From: Bacillus sp. UNC438CL73TsuS30
Lineage (GTDB): Bacteria; Bacillota; Bacilli; Bacillales; Cytobacillaceae
NCBI RefSeq assembly: GCF_000482325.1
Contig: NZ_KI535295.1
Location: 421,060 to 485,059 of the forward strand
Length of the DNA: 64,000 nt
Reading direction: 5' to 3'
Part shown: in pieces, positions 36,394 to 46,045 of the stretch
Layout: each line of letters begins with the position of its first letter
Numbering within the stretch: position 1 is the stretch's first letter
Translations under genes and position numbers: made by a program
Notes under the pieces: model-generated
Databases searched by the model: none
Told to the model about the DNA's origin: nothing
Seen by the model: the letters and a program-made list of their open reading frames with translations, nothing else

Positions 36394-37863
36394 TTTAATT
36401 GCCTTGTATTCCTTTATAACTCTAATTGTTTTTAATTCATCATCTTCAGGACCCTGAACAGGAAGTCCTGCCTCGATGTTTTTCTGGGTATAGAGCAGGT
36501 TTTCTTTTGTAATAATCTCACCTGGGATAAAAATCGGAATTCCTGGCGGATAAACCATCACAAACTCTGCGATAATACGGCCTTCAGATTGTTCAAAAGG
36601 AATTACTTCCGTTTCTGAATAAAAAGCATCTCTAGGTGTTAAAGCAAGTAAAGGGATATCTGGCAGTAATACTTGGACTGGTTCGATTTTTTCTGCACGA
36701 TCTTTAAATTCCTCAGATAGTTCTTTCAAGGCATTTACTAAAATGTCTGCCTCATTATCAGTATCACCGAACGTAATAATACAAAGGATGTTATATAGAT
36801 CCGATAATTCTACCTCTATATTATGCTTTTCTCTTAGCCATTTTTCTACTTCATAACCTGTTAACCCTAAATCTTTGACCGAAATAATTAGCTTTGTTGG
36901 GTCGTAATCGAACGTAGCTTTCGAACCTAAAATTTCCTCGCCAATACAATGAATGTGCTCAATCTCATTAATTCTTTTACGAATGGATTGTGCCAATTGA
37001 ATTGATTTTTCAATGAGGTCCTTCCCTTTGGTAACCAACTGTTTACGAGCAACATCTAGAGAGGCAAGTAATAAGTAAGATGTGGAAGTCGTTGTCATCA
37101 TACTAAGTATCGATTGAACATGTTTAGCGGACACAAGTCCTTCCTTGACATTTAAGATGGAGCTTTGTGTCATTGAACCTCCAAGTTTATGGACACTTGT
37201 TGCAGCCATATCTGCTCCAGCCTGCATAGCAGAAAGGGGAAGTTCATCGTGAAAATGGATATGCACACCATGGGCCTCATCGACCAGAACGGGTACGTTG
37301 TAAGAATGAGCAACTTCAACTATTTTTTTCAAGTCTGCTGAAATGCCGAAATAGGTTGGATTGATGACTAGAACTCCCTTTGCATCCGGGTGCTGCTTTA
37401 ATGCTCGTTCCACTGCATCCGTTGTAATTCCATGAGAGATCCCTAATTTCTCATCAATTTCGGGATGAATAAATACAGGAATAGCCCCGGAAAATACAAT
37501 GGCTGACATAACCGATTTATGAACGTTTCTAGGAACAATGATTTTGTCTTCCGGACCGCAAACAGCCATTACCATAGCCATAATCGCTCCGCTTGTTCCT
37601 TGGACCGAGAAGAAGGTCCGATCGGCACCAAATGCTTCGGCAGCAAGGTCTTGAGCCTGTTTAATCATGCCCTTTGGTGCGTGCAGATCATCGAGTGGTC
37701 CGATATTTATTAAATCAATCGAAAGAGCATTTTCACCAATGAAATTTCGAAAGTCCGGATCCATACCTGCCCCTTTTTTATGGCCCGGGATATGGAATTG
37801 AACAGGATTCCTTTTTGCATGTGCTAATAAACCGCTGAAAAGCGGTGTTTGATTTTGCGACAA
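36391..37863 (-). CDS. speA: Arginine decarboxylase
   Basis: This PLP enzyme converts arginine to agmatine, the first step of polyamine synthesis in Bacillus. It belongs to the Orn/Lys/Arg decarboxylase (aspartate aminotransferase fold) class, 490 residues as in B. subtilis SpeA. Evidence: VDEAHGVHIHFHDELP and the PLP Lys in ATSVHKLGGSMTQSS, plus the C-terminal domain with PPGIPIFIPGE. The TTG start at 37863 is 10 bases from aagaggtg. Related lysine decarboxylases cannot be wholly excluded from sequence, but synteny with SR1 supports SpeA. Confidence 0.93.
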   Translation of the reverse strand: MSQNQTPLFSGLLAHAKRNPVQFHIPGHKKGAGMDPDFRNFIGENALSIDLINIGPLDDLHAPKGMIKQAQDLAAEAFGADRTFFSVQGTSGAIMAMVMAVCGPEDKIIVPRNVHKSVMSAIVFSGAIPVFIHPEIDEKLGISHGITTDAVERALKQHPDAKGVLVINPTYFGISADLKKIVEVAHSYNVPVLVDEAHGVHIHFHDELPLSAMQAGADMAATSVHKLGGSMTQSSILNVKEGLVSAKHVQSILSMMTTTSTSYLLLASLDVARKQLVTKGKDLIEKSIQLAQSIRKRINEIEHIHCIGEEILGSKATFDYDPTKLIISVKDLGLTGYEVEKWLREKHNIEVELSDLYNILCIITFGDTDNEADILVNALKELSEEFKDRAEKIEPVQVLLPDIPLLALTPRDAFYSETEVIPFEQSEGRIIAEFVMVYPPGIPIFIPGEIITKENLLYTQKNIEAGLPVQGPEDDELKTIRVIKEYKAIK

Positions 37864-38055
37864 TTTAGTACCACACCTCTTTATTTCAAATACTTATATT
37901 TTCATTTGAATAAATATACATAAAACATATGAATTATAGCACTAATCGTTCCCCTTGCATAGAGAAACGTTTCTTAACAGTTAGTTTCCCTAAAAAACAG
38001 GAAAATTACCCTTTAAAGGAGAAATAAACAACAATGAGTTATTGGAGGGGTACGA
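37864..38055. other. Divergent region speA / NMO-family gene
   Basis: 192 AT-rich bases contain both leaders. No riboswitch-like structure or strong promoter was recognised. A 15-codon frame from 38034 overlaps the start of the next gene but has a poorly spaced site. Confidence 0.3.
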
Positions 38056-39015
38056 ATGAATTGGCAAACTCGAGTCACTGATTTACTCAATATTCAATAT
38101 CCAATTGTCCAAGGAGGGCTAGCATACCTTGCTTATTCAGAACTTGCTGTTGCAGTTTCAAATGCCGGAGGTCTCGGACAAATTACGGCTATGTCACTTG
38201 GACATCCGGAAAAATTAAGAGAAGAAATTAGGAAAGTTAAACAGCTGACAGACAAACCATTTGGTGTTAACTTTGCTATTGGGCAACATGGAAGATCCTT
38301 TGCAGATTTATTACAGGTAGCCATTGAGGAAGACGTGTCAGTTATTTCAATGACAGGCGGGAATCCAGCTCCTATTTTTGAACAGCTAAAAGGAACTTCA
38401 ATTAAAACCTTAGTCCTTGTTGCAGCAAGAAGACAGGCTGTAAAGGCAGAGGAACTTGGTGCGGACGCGGTCATGGTTGTTGGTCAAGAAGGAGGAGGGC
38501 ATCTTGGGAGAGAGGATATCGGTACAATGGTCTTAATTCCACAAGTTGTCGATGCTGTTTCAATTCCTGTCATTGCTTCCGGAGGAATAGGTGATGGAAG
38601 AGGATTAATGGCTGCACTTAGTTTAGGGGCTGAGGGGATTGAAATGGGAACAAGATTTATAGCTACAAAGGAATGTGTTCATGCGAATGAACGATATAAG
38701 CAAAGATTAGTGGAGGGAAATGAGGCAGATACTGTTGTGATCAAGCGTTCCCTCGGCAGTCCGGGAAGAGCCATTGCAAATACATGGACAGAAAAAATAC
38801 TTGAAATCGAAAAAGAGGATGGGGGCTATGAACTGCTAAAAGACTTTATTAGCGGTTCAGCGAATATTCGCTATATTTATGATGGTGTAGAGGAAGAGGG
38901 ATTTGCATGGGCAGGTCAGGTTATGGGATTAATAAAAGACGTACCCACCGTTGCGGAATTATTTTCACGAATGATTTCCGATGCAGAACAAAGTCGCAAA
39001 AAATGGGGAGAATAA
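38056..39015 (+). CDS. Nitronate monooxygenase / FabK-like FMN oxidoreductase
   Basis: The 319-residue TIM-barrel flavoprotein of the 2-nitropropane dioxygenase family opens with YPIVQGGLAYLA and has AGGLGQI, VGQEGGGHLG (with the family's His), IASGGIGDGRG and GTRFIAT, all FMN or catalytic blocks. The family includes nitronate monooxygenases and the enoyl-ACP reductase FabK. Length and the GHLG block favour a nitronate-type enzyme, but substrate choice is uncertain. The start follows tggagggg. yktA follows after 33 bases and is probably cotranscribed. Confidence 0.85.
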   Translation: MNWQTRVTDLLNIQYPIVQGGLAYLAYSELAVAVSNAGGLGQITAMSLGHPEKLREEIRKVKQLTDKPFGVNFAIGQHGRSFADLLQVAIEEDVSVISMTGGNPAPIFEQLKGTSIKTLVLVAARRQAVKAEELGADAVMVVGQEGGGHLGREDIGTMVLIPQVVDAVSIPVIASGGIGDGRGLMAALSLGAEGIEMGTRFIATKECVHANERYKQRLVEGNEADTVVIKRSLGSPGRAIANTWTEKILEIEKEDGGYELLKDFISGSANIRYIYDGVEEEGFAWAGQVMGLIKDVPTVAELFSRMISDAEQSRKKWGE

Positions 39016-39048
39016 GTTAAAGTAGAGATATGTAAGCAGGTGAATAGA

Positions 39049-39321
39049 ATGGAGTACCAATATCCAATTGATTATCATTGGTCAACAGAAGAAATCGTGG
39101 ATGTAATAAAATTTTTTGAAGCGGTTGAAAGGGCGTATGAAAAGGGAATTTCCCGTGATGAAATCATGAATGCTTATCGTCGCTTCAAAGAAATTGTACC
39201 AGGCAAGGCAGAGGAAAAGAAAATATGTGGTGAATTTGAAGAAACAAGCGGGTATTCTTCCTACAAGACCATTAAAAAGGCCAAAGAAGCAGATACAGGT
39301 GTTAAAATTTCTATGACATAA
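39049..39321 (+). CDS. yktA: UPF0223 protein YktA
   Basis: The 90-residue soluble protein matches the UPF0223 family: it starts [11 protein letters not shown] and contains [15 protein letters not shown]. The function is unknown. The ATG at 39049 is eight bases from caggtg and agrees with the homologue's start; a GTG nine bases upstream lies inside that site. It converges with yktB. Confidence 0.88.
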   Translation: MEYQYPIDYHWSTEEIVDVIKFFEAVERAYEKGISRDEIMNAYRRFKEIVPGKAEEKKICGEFEETSGYSSYKTIKKAKEADTGVKISMT

Positions 39322-39362
39322 TAAGAAAAGCTCCCGAACAAGGTGTTCGGGAGCTTTTCTTA
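39322..39362. terminator. Bidirectional terminator yktA / yktB
   Basis: aagaaaagctcccgaac and gttcgggagcttttctt pair perfectly over 17 bases. Confidence 0.94.
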
Positions 39363-39992
39363 TTTGTGATTTACCGCAATCTTGTATAGTGGAGCAACTT
39401 GTTTAAATACTGTCTCGATTTCTTCCAGCAACTCTTCAGGTTTTAATTGAATAACTTTTTCGCGATCCATTACGAAGCCGGATAGGATTTCAGCTTTTTT
39501 AACCTTTTGGAGCCGCTGGAAAAATGATTGTAATTCCTCTTTAGACAGTTCTTGATGTTTAACTGTCTCCGGTTTTGTATGATCAACAGACCAAACAAAA
39601 TCTTTAGGTGTTTCTTTAAATAATTTATTTAATTTTTTTGTGAATCTTTCTCCAATGACCTCTTTTTGTGGTGACTCATATATGACTGCAAACCAAATAA
39701 ATAAATGGGTATTCCATAAACCGATTTGGAAATGAGGGAGCATCTTATAGCCGCGTGCATTATTTGCTAAGGCCACCCAGGTGTCCTTTGGCGGATTGAT
39801 CGTTCGTCTGGCGTGTTTTGCTACATGAACATACATTTCATCGCCTGTAAGGGCAGCTAATAAGGGAGAAAAATATTGTCCTAAGAACTCCAGCTTTGGA
39901 CGAATCGTTTCCTTAAGCGCCTCCATTCTTGCTTCTAAACCATCTACTAAGAACACATCAAAATCCTCATTTGTAAAACTTTTAAACTCCAT
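39360..39992 (-). CDS. yktB: DUF1054 family protein YktB
   Basis: The 210-residue soluble protein matches the UPF0637/DUF1054 family (B. subtilis YktB 212). Typical blocks are KLEFLGQYFSP, VHVAKHARRTINPP and HFQIGLWNTHLFIWFA. The function is unknown. ATG at 39992 is preceded by gggggttg. It shares a terminator with yktA. Confidence 0.9.
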   Translation of the reverse strand: MEFKSFTNEDFDVFLVDGLEARMEALKETIRPKLEFLGQYFSPLLAALTGDEMYVHVAKHARRTINPPKDTWVALANNARGYKMLPHFQIGLWNTHLFIWFAVIYESPQKEVIGERFTKKLNKLFKETPKDFVWSVDHTKPETVKHQELSKEELQSFFQRLQKVKKAEILSGFVMDREKVIQLKPEELLEEIETVFKQVAPLYKIAVNHK

Positions 39993-40174
39993 TTTGCAAC
40001 CCCCTGCAATAACCTTTGCCCACTATTGTAGCATATTGGCGGTTTTTGAAGAAATCTATTGCTTATCTGGGTTAACGCACAAATTTGTTACATCCTTACG
40101 TGTTGGTTCATAGTATAACAGTAAAAAATAGTCTGAAAAATTAGTAAATAACAATCGTGAAAGGGAGGAGAACC

Positions 40175-40369
40175 ATGAAACAACTAATGAATACAACGCT
40201 TAAAAAAGCAGGAGAAAAAGAAAGAACTGCCTATTTGAGATTGGAAATGGATTATGAGTTGGCTACTTTATTTGAAGCAATTGAGGAAAAAAATGAGAAG
40301 AAAATAAAAGAATGTAAGGTGAAATTGGAAAAAATCCGCCAGGAACTTTTACGTTTAAAAGCTCTTTAA
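40175..40369 (+). CDS. ykzI: Small helical protein YkzI
   Basis: The 64-residue charged protein is predicted to be helical throughout (YLRLEMDYELATLFEAIEEK) and matches the size and place of B. subtilis ykzI between yktB and suhB. The function is unknown. The ATG at 40175 follows gggaggag; an in-frame GTG 18 bases upstream has no separate site. Confidence 0.8.
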   Translation: MKQLMNTTLKKAGEKERTAYLRLEMDYELATLFEAIEEKNEKKIKECKVKLEKIRQELLRLKAL

Positions 40370-40443
40370 TTTAAAACAGGTATTTCTTCTAAGGAGAAAC
40401 TCTACAGGAATGATACAAAATAGAAAAGTAATCGAACTTATCT

Positions 40444-40482
40444 AAAACGAACTCCAGTGGCAAAATGGGAGTTCGTTTATTA
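40444..40482 (+). terminator. Terminator after ykzI
   Basis: aaacgaactcc and gggagttcgttt pair, separated by agtggcaaaat; the tail is attatt. Confidence 0.75.
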
Positions 40483-40647
40483 TTGCTTCCATTTGTTAAT
40501 CTATTCACGAATGTATAAAAATGGAACAACAAAGTTGATGTGTTTAAGCAATTTGATTAAGCTATAAGTACATCAATCTTTTTTGGATGTTTCATACTAC
40601 ATACATTGAGTACAACGCGAAAATTCAGTAAACATTGGAGGGACGAA

Positions 40648-41445
40648 ATGAATTGGGAAAATATTTATACGCTTGCACTTACTTGGGTGAAAGAAGCCGG
40701 GGAAAGAATTAGATCATCCTTTGATCAGACATTGAATATTCAAACAAAATCAAATGCGAATGACCTTGTCACAAATATGGATAAAGAAATTGAACAATTT
40801 TTTATTGGGAAAATAAGAGAAAGCTTTCCAGACCACAAAATATTAGGCGAGGAAGGATTTGGTGACGAGTTAAAGGATTTAGAAGGATTTGCCTGGATGA
40901 TTGACCCGATTGATGGAACAATGAATTTTATACATCAGCAGCGGAATTTTGCCATTTCGTTAGGAATTTATGAAAAAGGGATAGGGAGAATTGGGATTAT
41001 CTATGATGTAGTCCATGACGAATTATATCATGCCTTTAAAGGGAAGGGCGCTTATTTGAATAATAAGGTTCTCCCGGCTTTAAGTGAGACAAATGTCCAA
41101 GAATCAATTATTGCCTTAAATGCTACTTGGGTAATGAAAAACCATCGTATTGATCATAATTTACTTATTCCACTTGTTAGGGATGCAAGGGGGACAAGGT
41201 CATATGGGACGGCCGCACTTGAAATGATCTATGTAGCGACAGGACGAGTGGATGCATATATCTCGATGCGGCTTTCCCCATGGGATTTTGCGGGAGGAGC
41301 CGTAATTGTAGAAGAATTAGGGGGAATCGTAACAAATTTAAGGGGAGAAAAGCTTGATTTCCTAAAAAAGGATTCACTTCTTGTAGCAAAGCCTGGACTT
41401 CACCAAACAATTTTAAAAGATTATTTAAAAGAAGGAAAATGGTAA
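40648..41445 (+). CDS. suhB: Inositol-1-monophosphatase family protein
   Basis: This Li-sensitive-type phosphatase hydrolyses inositol phosphate or related sugar phosphates with Mg2+. The 265 residues match B. subtilis SuhB (YktC). Metal-binding motifs are intact: ILGEEGFGDE, WMIDPIDGTMNF and SPWDFAGGAVIVEE. The ATG at 40648 follows ttggagggac; the longer frame upstream lacks a site. Whether it also acts on RNA-related functions, as E. coli SuhB does, is unknown. Confidence 0.9.
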   Translation: MNWENIYTLALTWVKEAGERIRSSFDQTLNIQTKSNANDLVTNMDKEIEQFFIGKIRESFPDHKILGEEGFGDELKDLEGFAWMIDPIDGTMNFIHQQRNFAISLGIYEKGIGRIGIIYDVVHDELYHAFKGKGAYLNNKVLPALSETNVQESIIALNATWVMKNHRIDHNLLIPLVRDARGTRSYGTAALEMIYVATGRVDAYISMRLSPWDFAGGAVIVEELGGIVTNLRGEKLDFLKKDSLLVAKPGLHQTILKDYLKEGKW

Positions 41446-41448
41446 AAA

Positions 41449-41480
41449 TGAGCCTGAGAAATCAGGCTCACTTTTTTTAT
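41449..41480. terminator. Terminator suhB / ylaF
   Basis: tgagcctga and tcaggctca pair around gaaa, followed by ctttttttat. Confidence 0.9.
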
Positions 41481-41662
41481 AATTGACCGTTCTCACGCAT
41501 TCTTTTTTTTGCTTTAAATCCCAAACCCATAACTAAAATCACGGCAATAATACAGCCAAGTGTGCCAATGATACTTTGTTCAGCAATCGCAACTCCAATA
41601 CCAGCAATCAACGCCGCAGCAAGGATTGCGTATAAGAGTAAAGTCCATTTAATTTGTTTCAT
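41477..41662 (-). CDS. ylaF: YlaF small membrane protein
   Basis: The 61-residue protein has two hydrophobic helices (about 8-27 and 32-50) and a basic C-terminus, as in B. subtilis YlaF (DUF5325, 62 residues). It is divergent from bipA, as in B. subtilis. The function is unknown. Confidence 0.86.
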   Translation of the reverse strand: MKQIKWTLLLYAILAAALIAGIGVAIAEQSIIGTLGCIIAVILVMGLGFKAKKRMRENGQL

Positions 41663-41823
41663 AATAATCCCTCACTGTTATTTTCAAGACTAATTTCCTT
41701 TATCTTTATTATTGTACATAAATTCTTTATAGGTTTCCACCTTAATTATGGTATAATGTTTTAGTTGTATTTGAAAAACTATAATAAGCTTTATTTTTAT
41801 GAATAGAGGTAGGAGTGAATTTT

Positions 41824-43662
41824 TTGAAAATAAGAGAAGATATTCGCAATATTGCCATAATTGCCCACGTTGACCACGGGAAAACAACCCTAGTTGACCA
41901 GCTGTTAAAACAATCCGGAACTTTCCGTTCCAATGAACATGTTGAAGAGCGTGCAATGGATTCAAATGATCTTGAAAGAGAACGTGGAATTACCATTCTT
42001 GCTAAGAATACTGCAATTCAGTATAAGGATACTCGCATCAATATTCTTGACACTCCGGGACACGCTGACTTTGGCGGAGAAGTAGAACGTATCATGAAAA
42101 TGGTTGATGGGGTTTTACTTGTAGTTGATGCATATGAAGGTACAATGCCGCAAACGCGATTTGTTCTAAAAAAAGCATTAGAGCAAAATCTTACGCCAAT
42201 TGTTGTCGTAAATAAAATCGACCGTGATTTTGCCCGTCCTGAAGAAGTTATTGACGAAGTTATCGATTTATTTATTGAACTTGATGCAACCGAAGACCAG
42301 CTTGAGTTCCCTGTTATTTACGCTTCGGCCATTAATGGAACAGCAAGTACGGATCCACATCAACAGGATGAAAACATGCAATGTTTGTACGATTCCATTG
42401 TTGAAAACATTCCTGCGCCAGTTGATAATAGTGATGAACCGCTGCAATTCCAGGTAGCTCTTCTTGATTACAATGATTATGTAGGAAGAATTGGAATTGG
42501 ACGGGTATTTCGTGGGACCATGCATGTAGGTCAACAGGTTGCCCTAATGAAATTAGACGGAACTGTTAAACAATTCCGTGTTACCAAGATTTTTGGATTC
42601 TTTGGTTTGAAACGTCAAGAAATCCAAGAAGCAAAAGCTGGCGATTTAATCGCTGTATCCGGAATGGAAGATATTAACGTAGGGGAAACAGTTTGTCCGA
42701 CTGAGCATCAGGAAGCATTGCCTGTTTTACGGATCGATGAACCTACACTACAAATGACCTTCGTAGTGAATAACAGTCCTTTTGCAGGACGCGAAGGAAA
42801 ATATTTAACGGCGAGAAAGATTGAGGAAAGACTTCGTGCCCAATTACAAACAGATGTAAGCTTACGAGTTGATAATACTGATTCTCCAGATGCTTGGATT
42901 GTTTCAGGTCGTGGCGAGCTTCATTTATCGATCTTAATTGAAAACATGCGTCGTGAAGGCTACGAACTTCAGGTTTCTAAACCAGAAGTAATTGTTAAGG
43001 AAATTGATGGTGTGCGCTGCGAGCCTGTAGAACGGGTACAAATCGATGTTCCAGAAGAGCATACTGGTTCTGTAATGGAATCCATTGGTGCCCGTAAAGG
43101 TGAAATGATTGACATGATTAACAATGGAACAGGGCAAGTTCGTTTAATCTTTAATGTCCCTGCTCGTGGATTAATTGGATATACCACTGAATTTTTAACC
43201 ATGACACGTGGATATGGAATTATCAACCATACTTTTGATAGCTATCAGCCAATGCTTCAAGGGCAAGTTGGAGGACGCCGTCAAGGAGTACTTGTTTCAA
43301 TGGAATCAGGTAAAGCTTCGACATATGGTATCATGCAAGTAGAAGACAGGGGAACGATTTTTGTTGAACCAGGTACTGAGATTTATGAGGGTATGATTGT
43401 TGGGGAACACACGCGTGAAAACGATATTACTGTTAATATTACAAAAGTAAAACAAGCAACAAATGTTCGTTCAGCAAATAAAGACCAAACCTCGGTCATT
43501 AAAAAGCCAAAAATTATGACCCTTGAGGAATCACTTGAATATTTAAATGAGGACGAATATTGTGAGGTTACTCCAGAATCTATCCGTCTTCGTAAGAAAA
43601 TTCTTGATAAAAACGAACGTGAACGTATGGCTAAAAAGAAAAAATATGCTGAAATGAGTTAA
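41824..43662 (+). CDS. bipA: Translational GTPase BipA/TypA
   Basis: BipA is a ribosome-binding GTPase related to EF-G, needed for ribosome assembly in the cold and under stress. The 612 residues match B. subtilis TypA (YlaG). G1 is AHVDHGKTT (about 12-20), followed by the switch [10 protein letters not shown] and VVNKIDR. EF-G-like domains III and V and the BipA-specific C-terminal domain follow. I chose TTG 41824 (MKIREDI, as in the homologue) behind taggagtg; an upstream in-frame GTG lies inside that site. Confidence 0.96.
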   Translation: MKIREDIRNIAIIAHVDHGKTTLVDQLLKQSGTFRSNEHVEERAMDSNDLERERGITILAKNTAIQYKDTRINILDTPGHADFGGEVERIMKMVDGVLLVVDAYEGTMPQTRFVLKKALEQNLTPIVVVNKIDRDFARPEEVIDEVIDLFIELDATEDQLEFPVIYASAINGTASTDPHQQDENMQCLYDSIVENIPAPVDNSDEPLQFQVALLDYNDYVGRIGIGRVFRGTMHVGQQVALMKLDGTVKQFRVTKIFGFFGLKRQEIQEAKAGDLIAVSGMEDINVGETVCPTEHQEALPVLRIDEPTLQMTFVVNNSPFAGREGKYLTARKIEERLRAQLQTDVSLRVDNTDSPDAWIVSGRGELHLSILIENMRREGYELQVSKPEVIVKEIDGVRCEPVERVQIDVPEEHTGSVMESIGARKGEMIDMINNGTGQVRLIFNVPARGLIGYTTEFLTMTRGYGIINHTFDSYQPMLQGQVGGRRQGVLVSMESGKASTYGIMQVEDRGTIFVEPGTEIYEGMIVGEHTRENDITVNITKVKQATNVRSANKDQTSVIKKPKIMTLEESLEYLNEDEYCEVTPESIRLRKKILDKNERERMAKKKKYAEMS

Positions 43663-43682
43663 GATAAGCTTTTTAGTAACCG

Positions 43683-43732
43683 ATCAGTGGCACAAAATGA
43701 GGGACTCTTTAGCATCCAACGAAACCACTGAT
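43683..43732 (+). other. Inverted repeat between bipA and ylaH
   Basis: atcagtgg (43683-43690) and ccactgat (43725-43732) could close a 34-base loop. No T-run follows (an A-run does), so it is not a plus-strand terminator. It may structure the ylaH leader. Confidence 0.4.
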
Positions 43733-43760
43733 AAAAAAAGTTTTAAAGGAGGTTTTGTGT

Positions 43761-44075
43761 GTGAATGTTGCAGAACGTCTTTCATTTTTTGCCGCACTTT
43801 ATAAAGTAACGGAACAGCCTAAAGTTGGGATGTGGCTTTTATACTTAACAATTGTAGCCTTATCGATTGTGGTCTATAAGCTTGGCTTCGCCAAAAAGCT
43901 CCCATTGGGTAAATCCATTGTTATTTATATCTTTCTGTGTGTCGGTTGTACCCTTCTCACTTTTTTAGGTATCTTTTTGCCTGTTGCGGAGGGGCTTGTC
44001 ATAGCGGCATTAATCTTAATTATTTATAAAATTCGCTTGCATCAATCGAAAAAACATCAAGCAGAAGCAAAGTAA
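43761..44075 (+). CDS. ylaH: YlaH-like membrane protein
   Basis: The 104-residue protein has three predicted membrane helices (about 24-40, 52-70 and 76-92) and a basic, His/Lys-rich tail, matching B. subtilis YlaH in size and position after typA. The function is unknown. The GTG at 43761 is eight bases from aaaggagg; an in-frame TTG six bases earlier is too close. Confidence 0.82.
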   Translation: MNVAERLSFFAALYKVTEQPKVGMWLLYLTIVALSIVVYKLGFAKKLPLGKSIVIYIFLCVGCTLLTFLGIFLPVAEGLVIAALILIIYKIRLHQSKKHQAEAK

Positions 44076-44090
44076 TTGGGGGCAACGGAA

Positions 44091-44396
44091 ATGAAAATGA
44101 AGTCCTTGCAGGATGCATTATATAATTGGCTTACGATTAAGGTTGTAAGTGATGCCCGTCCAGATGATACGGCTGCTAAGGAAACGGTTGAACTCTTTGA
44201 AGAGATTCTAGTATCTGATTATCATCTTGCTAATTTTGAGATTACAACAGATGATGTCATGTATTATGTATCTTTTCTCCAAGAGGGTGAAAGCAAGAAA
44301 CAGCGTTTCCCCCGTGAGGTTATAGAGGTAATCCTAAACCAAATTAATGACGAACCAGATAAATATTGCAACTTCCCTGCAGAGGAAGAAGAATAA
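44091..44396 (+). CDS. Hypothetical acidic protein, 101 residues
   Basis: The soluble, acidic protein ends in a run of Glu (AEEEE). No motif is recognised. It begins 15 bases after ylaH at ATG 44091, behind gggggcaacgga, and is probably cotranscribed with ylaH. I do not remember a B. subtilis gene at this place between ylaH and ylaI. A terminator follows at once. Confidence 0.75.
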   Translation: MKMKSLQDALYNWLTIKVVSDARPDDTAAKETVELFEEILVSDYHLANFEITTDDVMYYVSFLQEGESKKQRFPREVIEVILNQINDEPDKYCNFPAEEEE

Positions 44397-44432
44397 AAAA
44401 AGCTCCTCAAGTTAATCTTGAGGGGCTTTTTC
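44397..44432. terminator. Bidirectional terminator before ylaI
   Basis: agctcctcaag and cttgaggggct pair with one G-T, flanked by A and T runs. Confidence 0.88.
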
Positions 44433-44454
44433 CTTCAAAAACAGAGGTATCGGT

Positions 44455-44655
44455 TCACCAATCATCCTTTTCTGGTCGTTCGCGGTAAAAACGAAATTTT
44501 CCAGTGTCAATCCTGGCTTTTGTTCTTTCAGCTATCCTTATACTGCAATCCTGGCACATATATGTATGGATTGGACGATTACGCAGTCGTTTGGCTACTA
44601 GCGTTTCATCCTCAATTTTTTCTATCTTATCGCAAATTACGCATTTTACTCTCAT
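44455..44655 (-). CDS. ylaI: YlaI, zinc-ribbon-like protein
   Basis: The 66-residue protein has two CxxC pairs: CVIC (about 5-8) and CQDC (about 34-37), a likely zinc ribbon (DUF2197). It closely resembles B. subtilis YlaI, including AKRLRNRPIHTYMC. The function is unknown. Strand and position agree with B. subtilis. Confidence 0.9.
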   Translation of the reverse strand: MRVKCVICDKIEKIEDETLVAKRLRNRPIHTYMCQDCSIRIAERTKARIDTGKFRFYRERPEKDDW

Positions 44656-44799
44656 TTTAACCCCCCAATTACCTCTATGACCGCTATTTATTTTTATAGT
44701 ATATCATATTAAGCTTAGAGAAAAACCAGCGTAAGAAAGTTGATGAAAAAAATAGATAGTAGTAATATTAGAATAACTGTTTTTAAAGGAGGTGTAACC

Positions 44800-45255
44800 A
44801 TGGCTAACCTAGTGGAACCTAAATTAATTAAGCCCCTCTACGATGAGCTGCAAAAAGAGAGGTTCGTAACATTGGCAACAATAGATTACGAAACAGGCGG
44901 ACCTAATGTCAGTGCAATTTCCTGGATTTTAGCAAAGGATGAACAATCCCTTTATTTTGCGGTAGATAATCGCTCGAGAATCATCCAGAATATTGGTGAG
45001 AATAATCAAGTCGTCATTAATTTAATCGCCAACGAATCTACATATTCCATCCAAGGCACTGCTTCTATTAAAGAAGAAAGACTACCGGATGTTCCCTTGA
45101 AGTTGGCATTGATTGAAGTATCCATAAACGAAGTCAGAGATGTAATGTTTTATGGTTCAAAAATTGTATCTGAAGTTCAGTATGATAAAACCTACGACAA
45201 GGATGCTGCCGCCAGATTGGACAAACAAGTGATGGATGCCATGAAAAAAGCTTAG
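44800..45255 (+). CDS. Pyridoxamine 5'-phosphate oxidase-like flavoprotein
   Basis: The 151-residue protein has the split-barrel FMN-binding fold: ERFVTLATID, GGPNVSAISWIL and RSRIIQNIGENNQVVINLI are typical of the family. Members bind FMN, F420 or haem; true PdxH activity is unlikely given the short size. The ATG at 44800 follows aaaggaggtg, a near-perfect site; an upstream frame is excluded. It converges on ylaJ and its stop lies inside the shared terminator. Confidence 0.85.
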   Translation: MANLVEPKLIKPLYDELQKERFVTLATIDYETGGPNVSAISWILAKDEQSLYFAVDNRSRIIQNIGENNQVVINLIANESTYSIQGTASIKEERLPDVPLKLALIEVSINEVRDVMFYGSKIVSEVQYDKTYDKDAAARLDKQVMDAMKKA

Positions 45256-45274
45256 TTCGCACTAAGCTTTTTTT
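45245..45274. terminator. Bidirectional terminator, flavoprotein gene / ylaJ
   Basis: aaaaagcttagt and actaagcttttt pair around tcgc. The plus-strand TAG stop is within the left arm. Confidence 0.9.
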
Positions 45275-45857
45275 ACTTTTTATGATTAGACTGCTCTTCT
45301 TGTTTCTGCTTGAGATTATTTTGCTCTTTCGGAGAAAGATTCTTATCTGGCTCATCAGTTGCATTCTTAGGATTCGGGGTAATTAAATCACCGGGAACCT
45401 CAGGCATTAATCTTCCTGCAACATCCGCCAGCTCCTCCATAATTCCTTGAATCGGTCTGCCTTTATTGATGTCTGTGGAAATTTCCCTCAACCGTGCCGT
45501 AGTATCAGCATCTGCCACCACAATCGATTTTGCGCCATAGGGATCTTTTTTCAAACTTTCTGCGACGGAATATTTTATGGTTCCTACCTGTGAACGTTCT
45601 AATTTTGAATTCACATCAATCCCTACGATTGCGTACCGCCCAATGACAACCGCAGTGGCATCATTAACATTCGGGATACTGGTTGCCAGTTCAACTAGTC
45701 GCTTAGAAATTTCCTGCCCCGTTTTTCGGTCGACATTTTCAATATAACTGTTTTTAACATTTACTAATGATTTATTATCCTGCTTTTGATTGACCTCATT
45801 ATTGGAGCATCCGGCAATGCTAAATATTAAAATAATGACGGCTGCTATTTTCTTCAC
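45273..45857 (-). CDS. ylaJ: YhcN/YlaJ family sporulation lipoprotein
   Basis: The 194-residue lipoprotein (lipobox IAGC near residue 17) has the YhcN/YlaJ domain: LVELATSIPNVNDATAVVIG, then IVGIDVNSKLERSQVGTIKY and an Asp/Thr-rich block, with a polar C-terminal tail. Family members are found in the forespore or spore membrane and affect germination. The GTG start at 45857 follows ggaggtgag. This supports a spore-forming host. Confidence 0.88.
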   Translation of the reverse strand: MKKIAAVIILIFSIAGCSNNEVNQKQDNKSLVNVKNSYIENVDRKTGQEISKRLVELATSIPNVNDATAVVIGRYAIVGIDVNSKLERSQVGTIKYSVAESLKKDPYGAKSIVVADADTTARLREISTDINKGRPIQGIMEELADVAGRLMPEVPGDLITPNPKNATDEPDKNLSPKEQNNLKQKQEEQSNHKK

Positions 45858-46045
45858 TCAACACTCACCTCCGGAAAACATTGATGGAATATTTCACTTT
45901 ATATGATTTCACTAACATTTATTGTGCATAACTCCTTCTATCTTTATTCGAAATAACATATATTTTACCAAAGTAGTACAGGTAACATGGTTTGTTTAAA
46001 AATCATAAACAAGCCAAAACAACTAGAAAGGCGGGAGGCGTCTCT

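Noticed and set aside
38034-38081. 15-codon upstream frame overlapping the NMO-family start
   Set aside because: Its site is about 13 bases away and the frame has no supporting feature; the main start has its own strong site.
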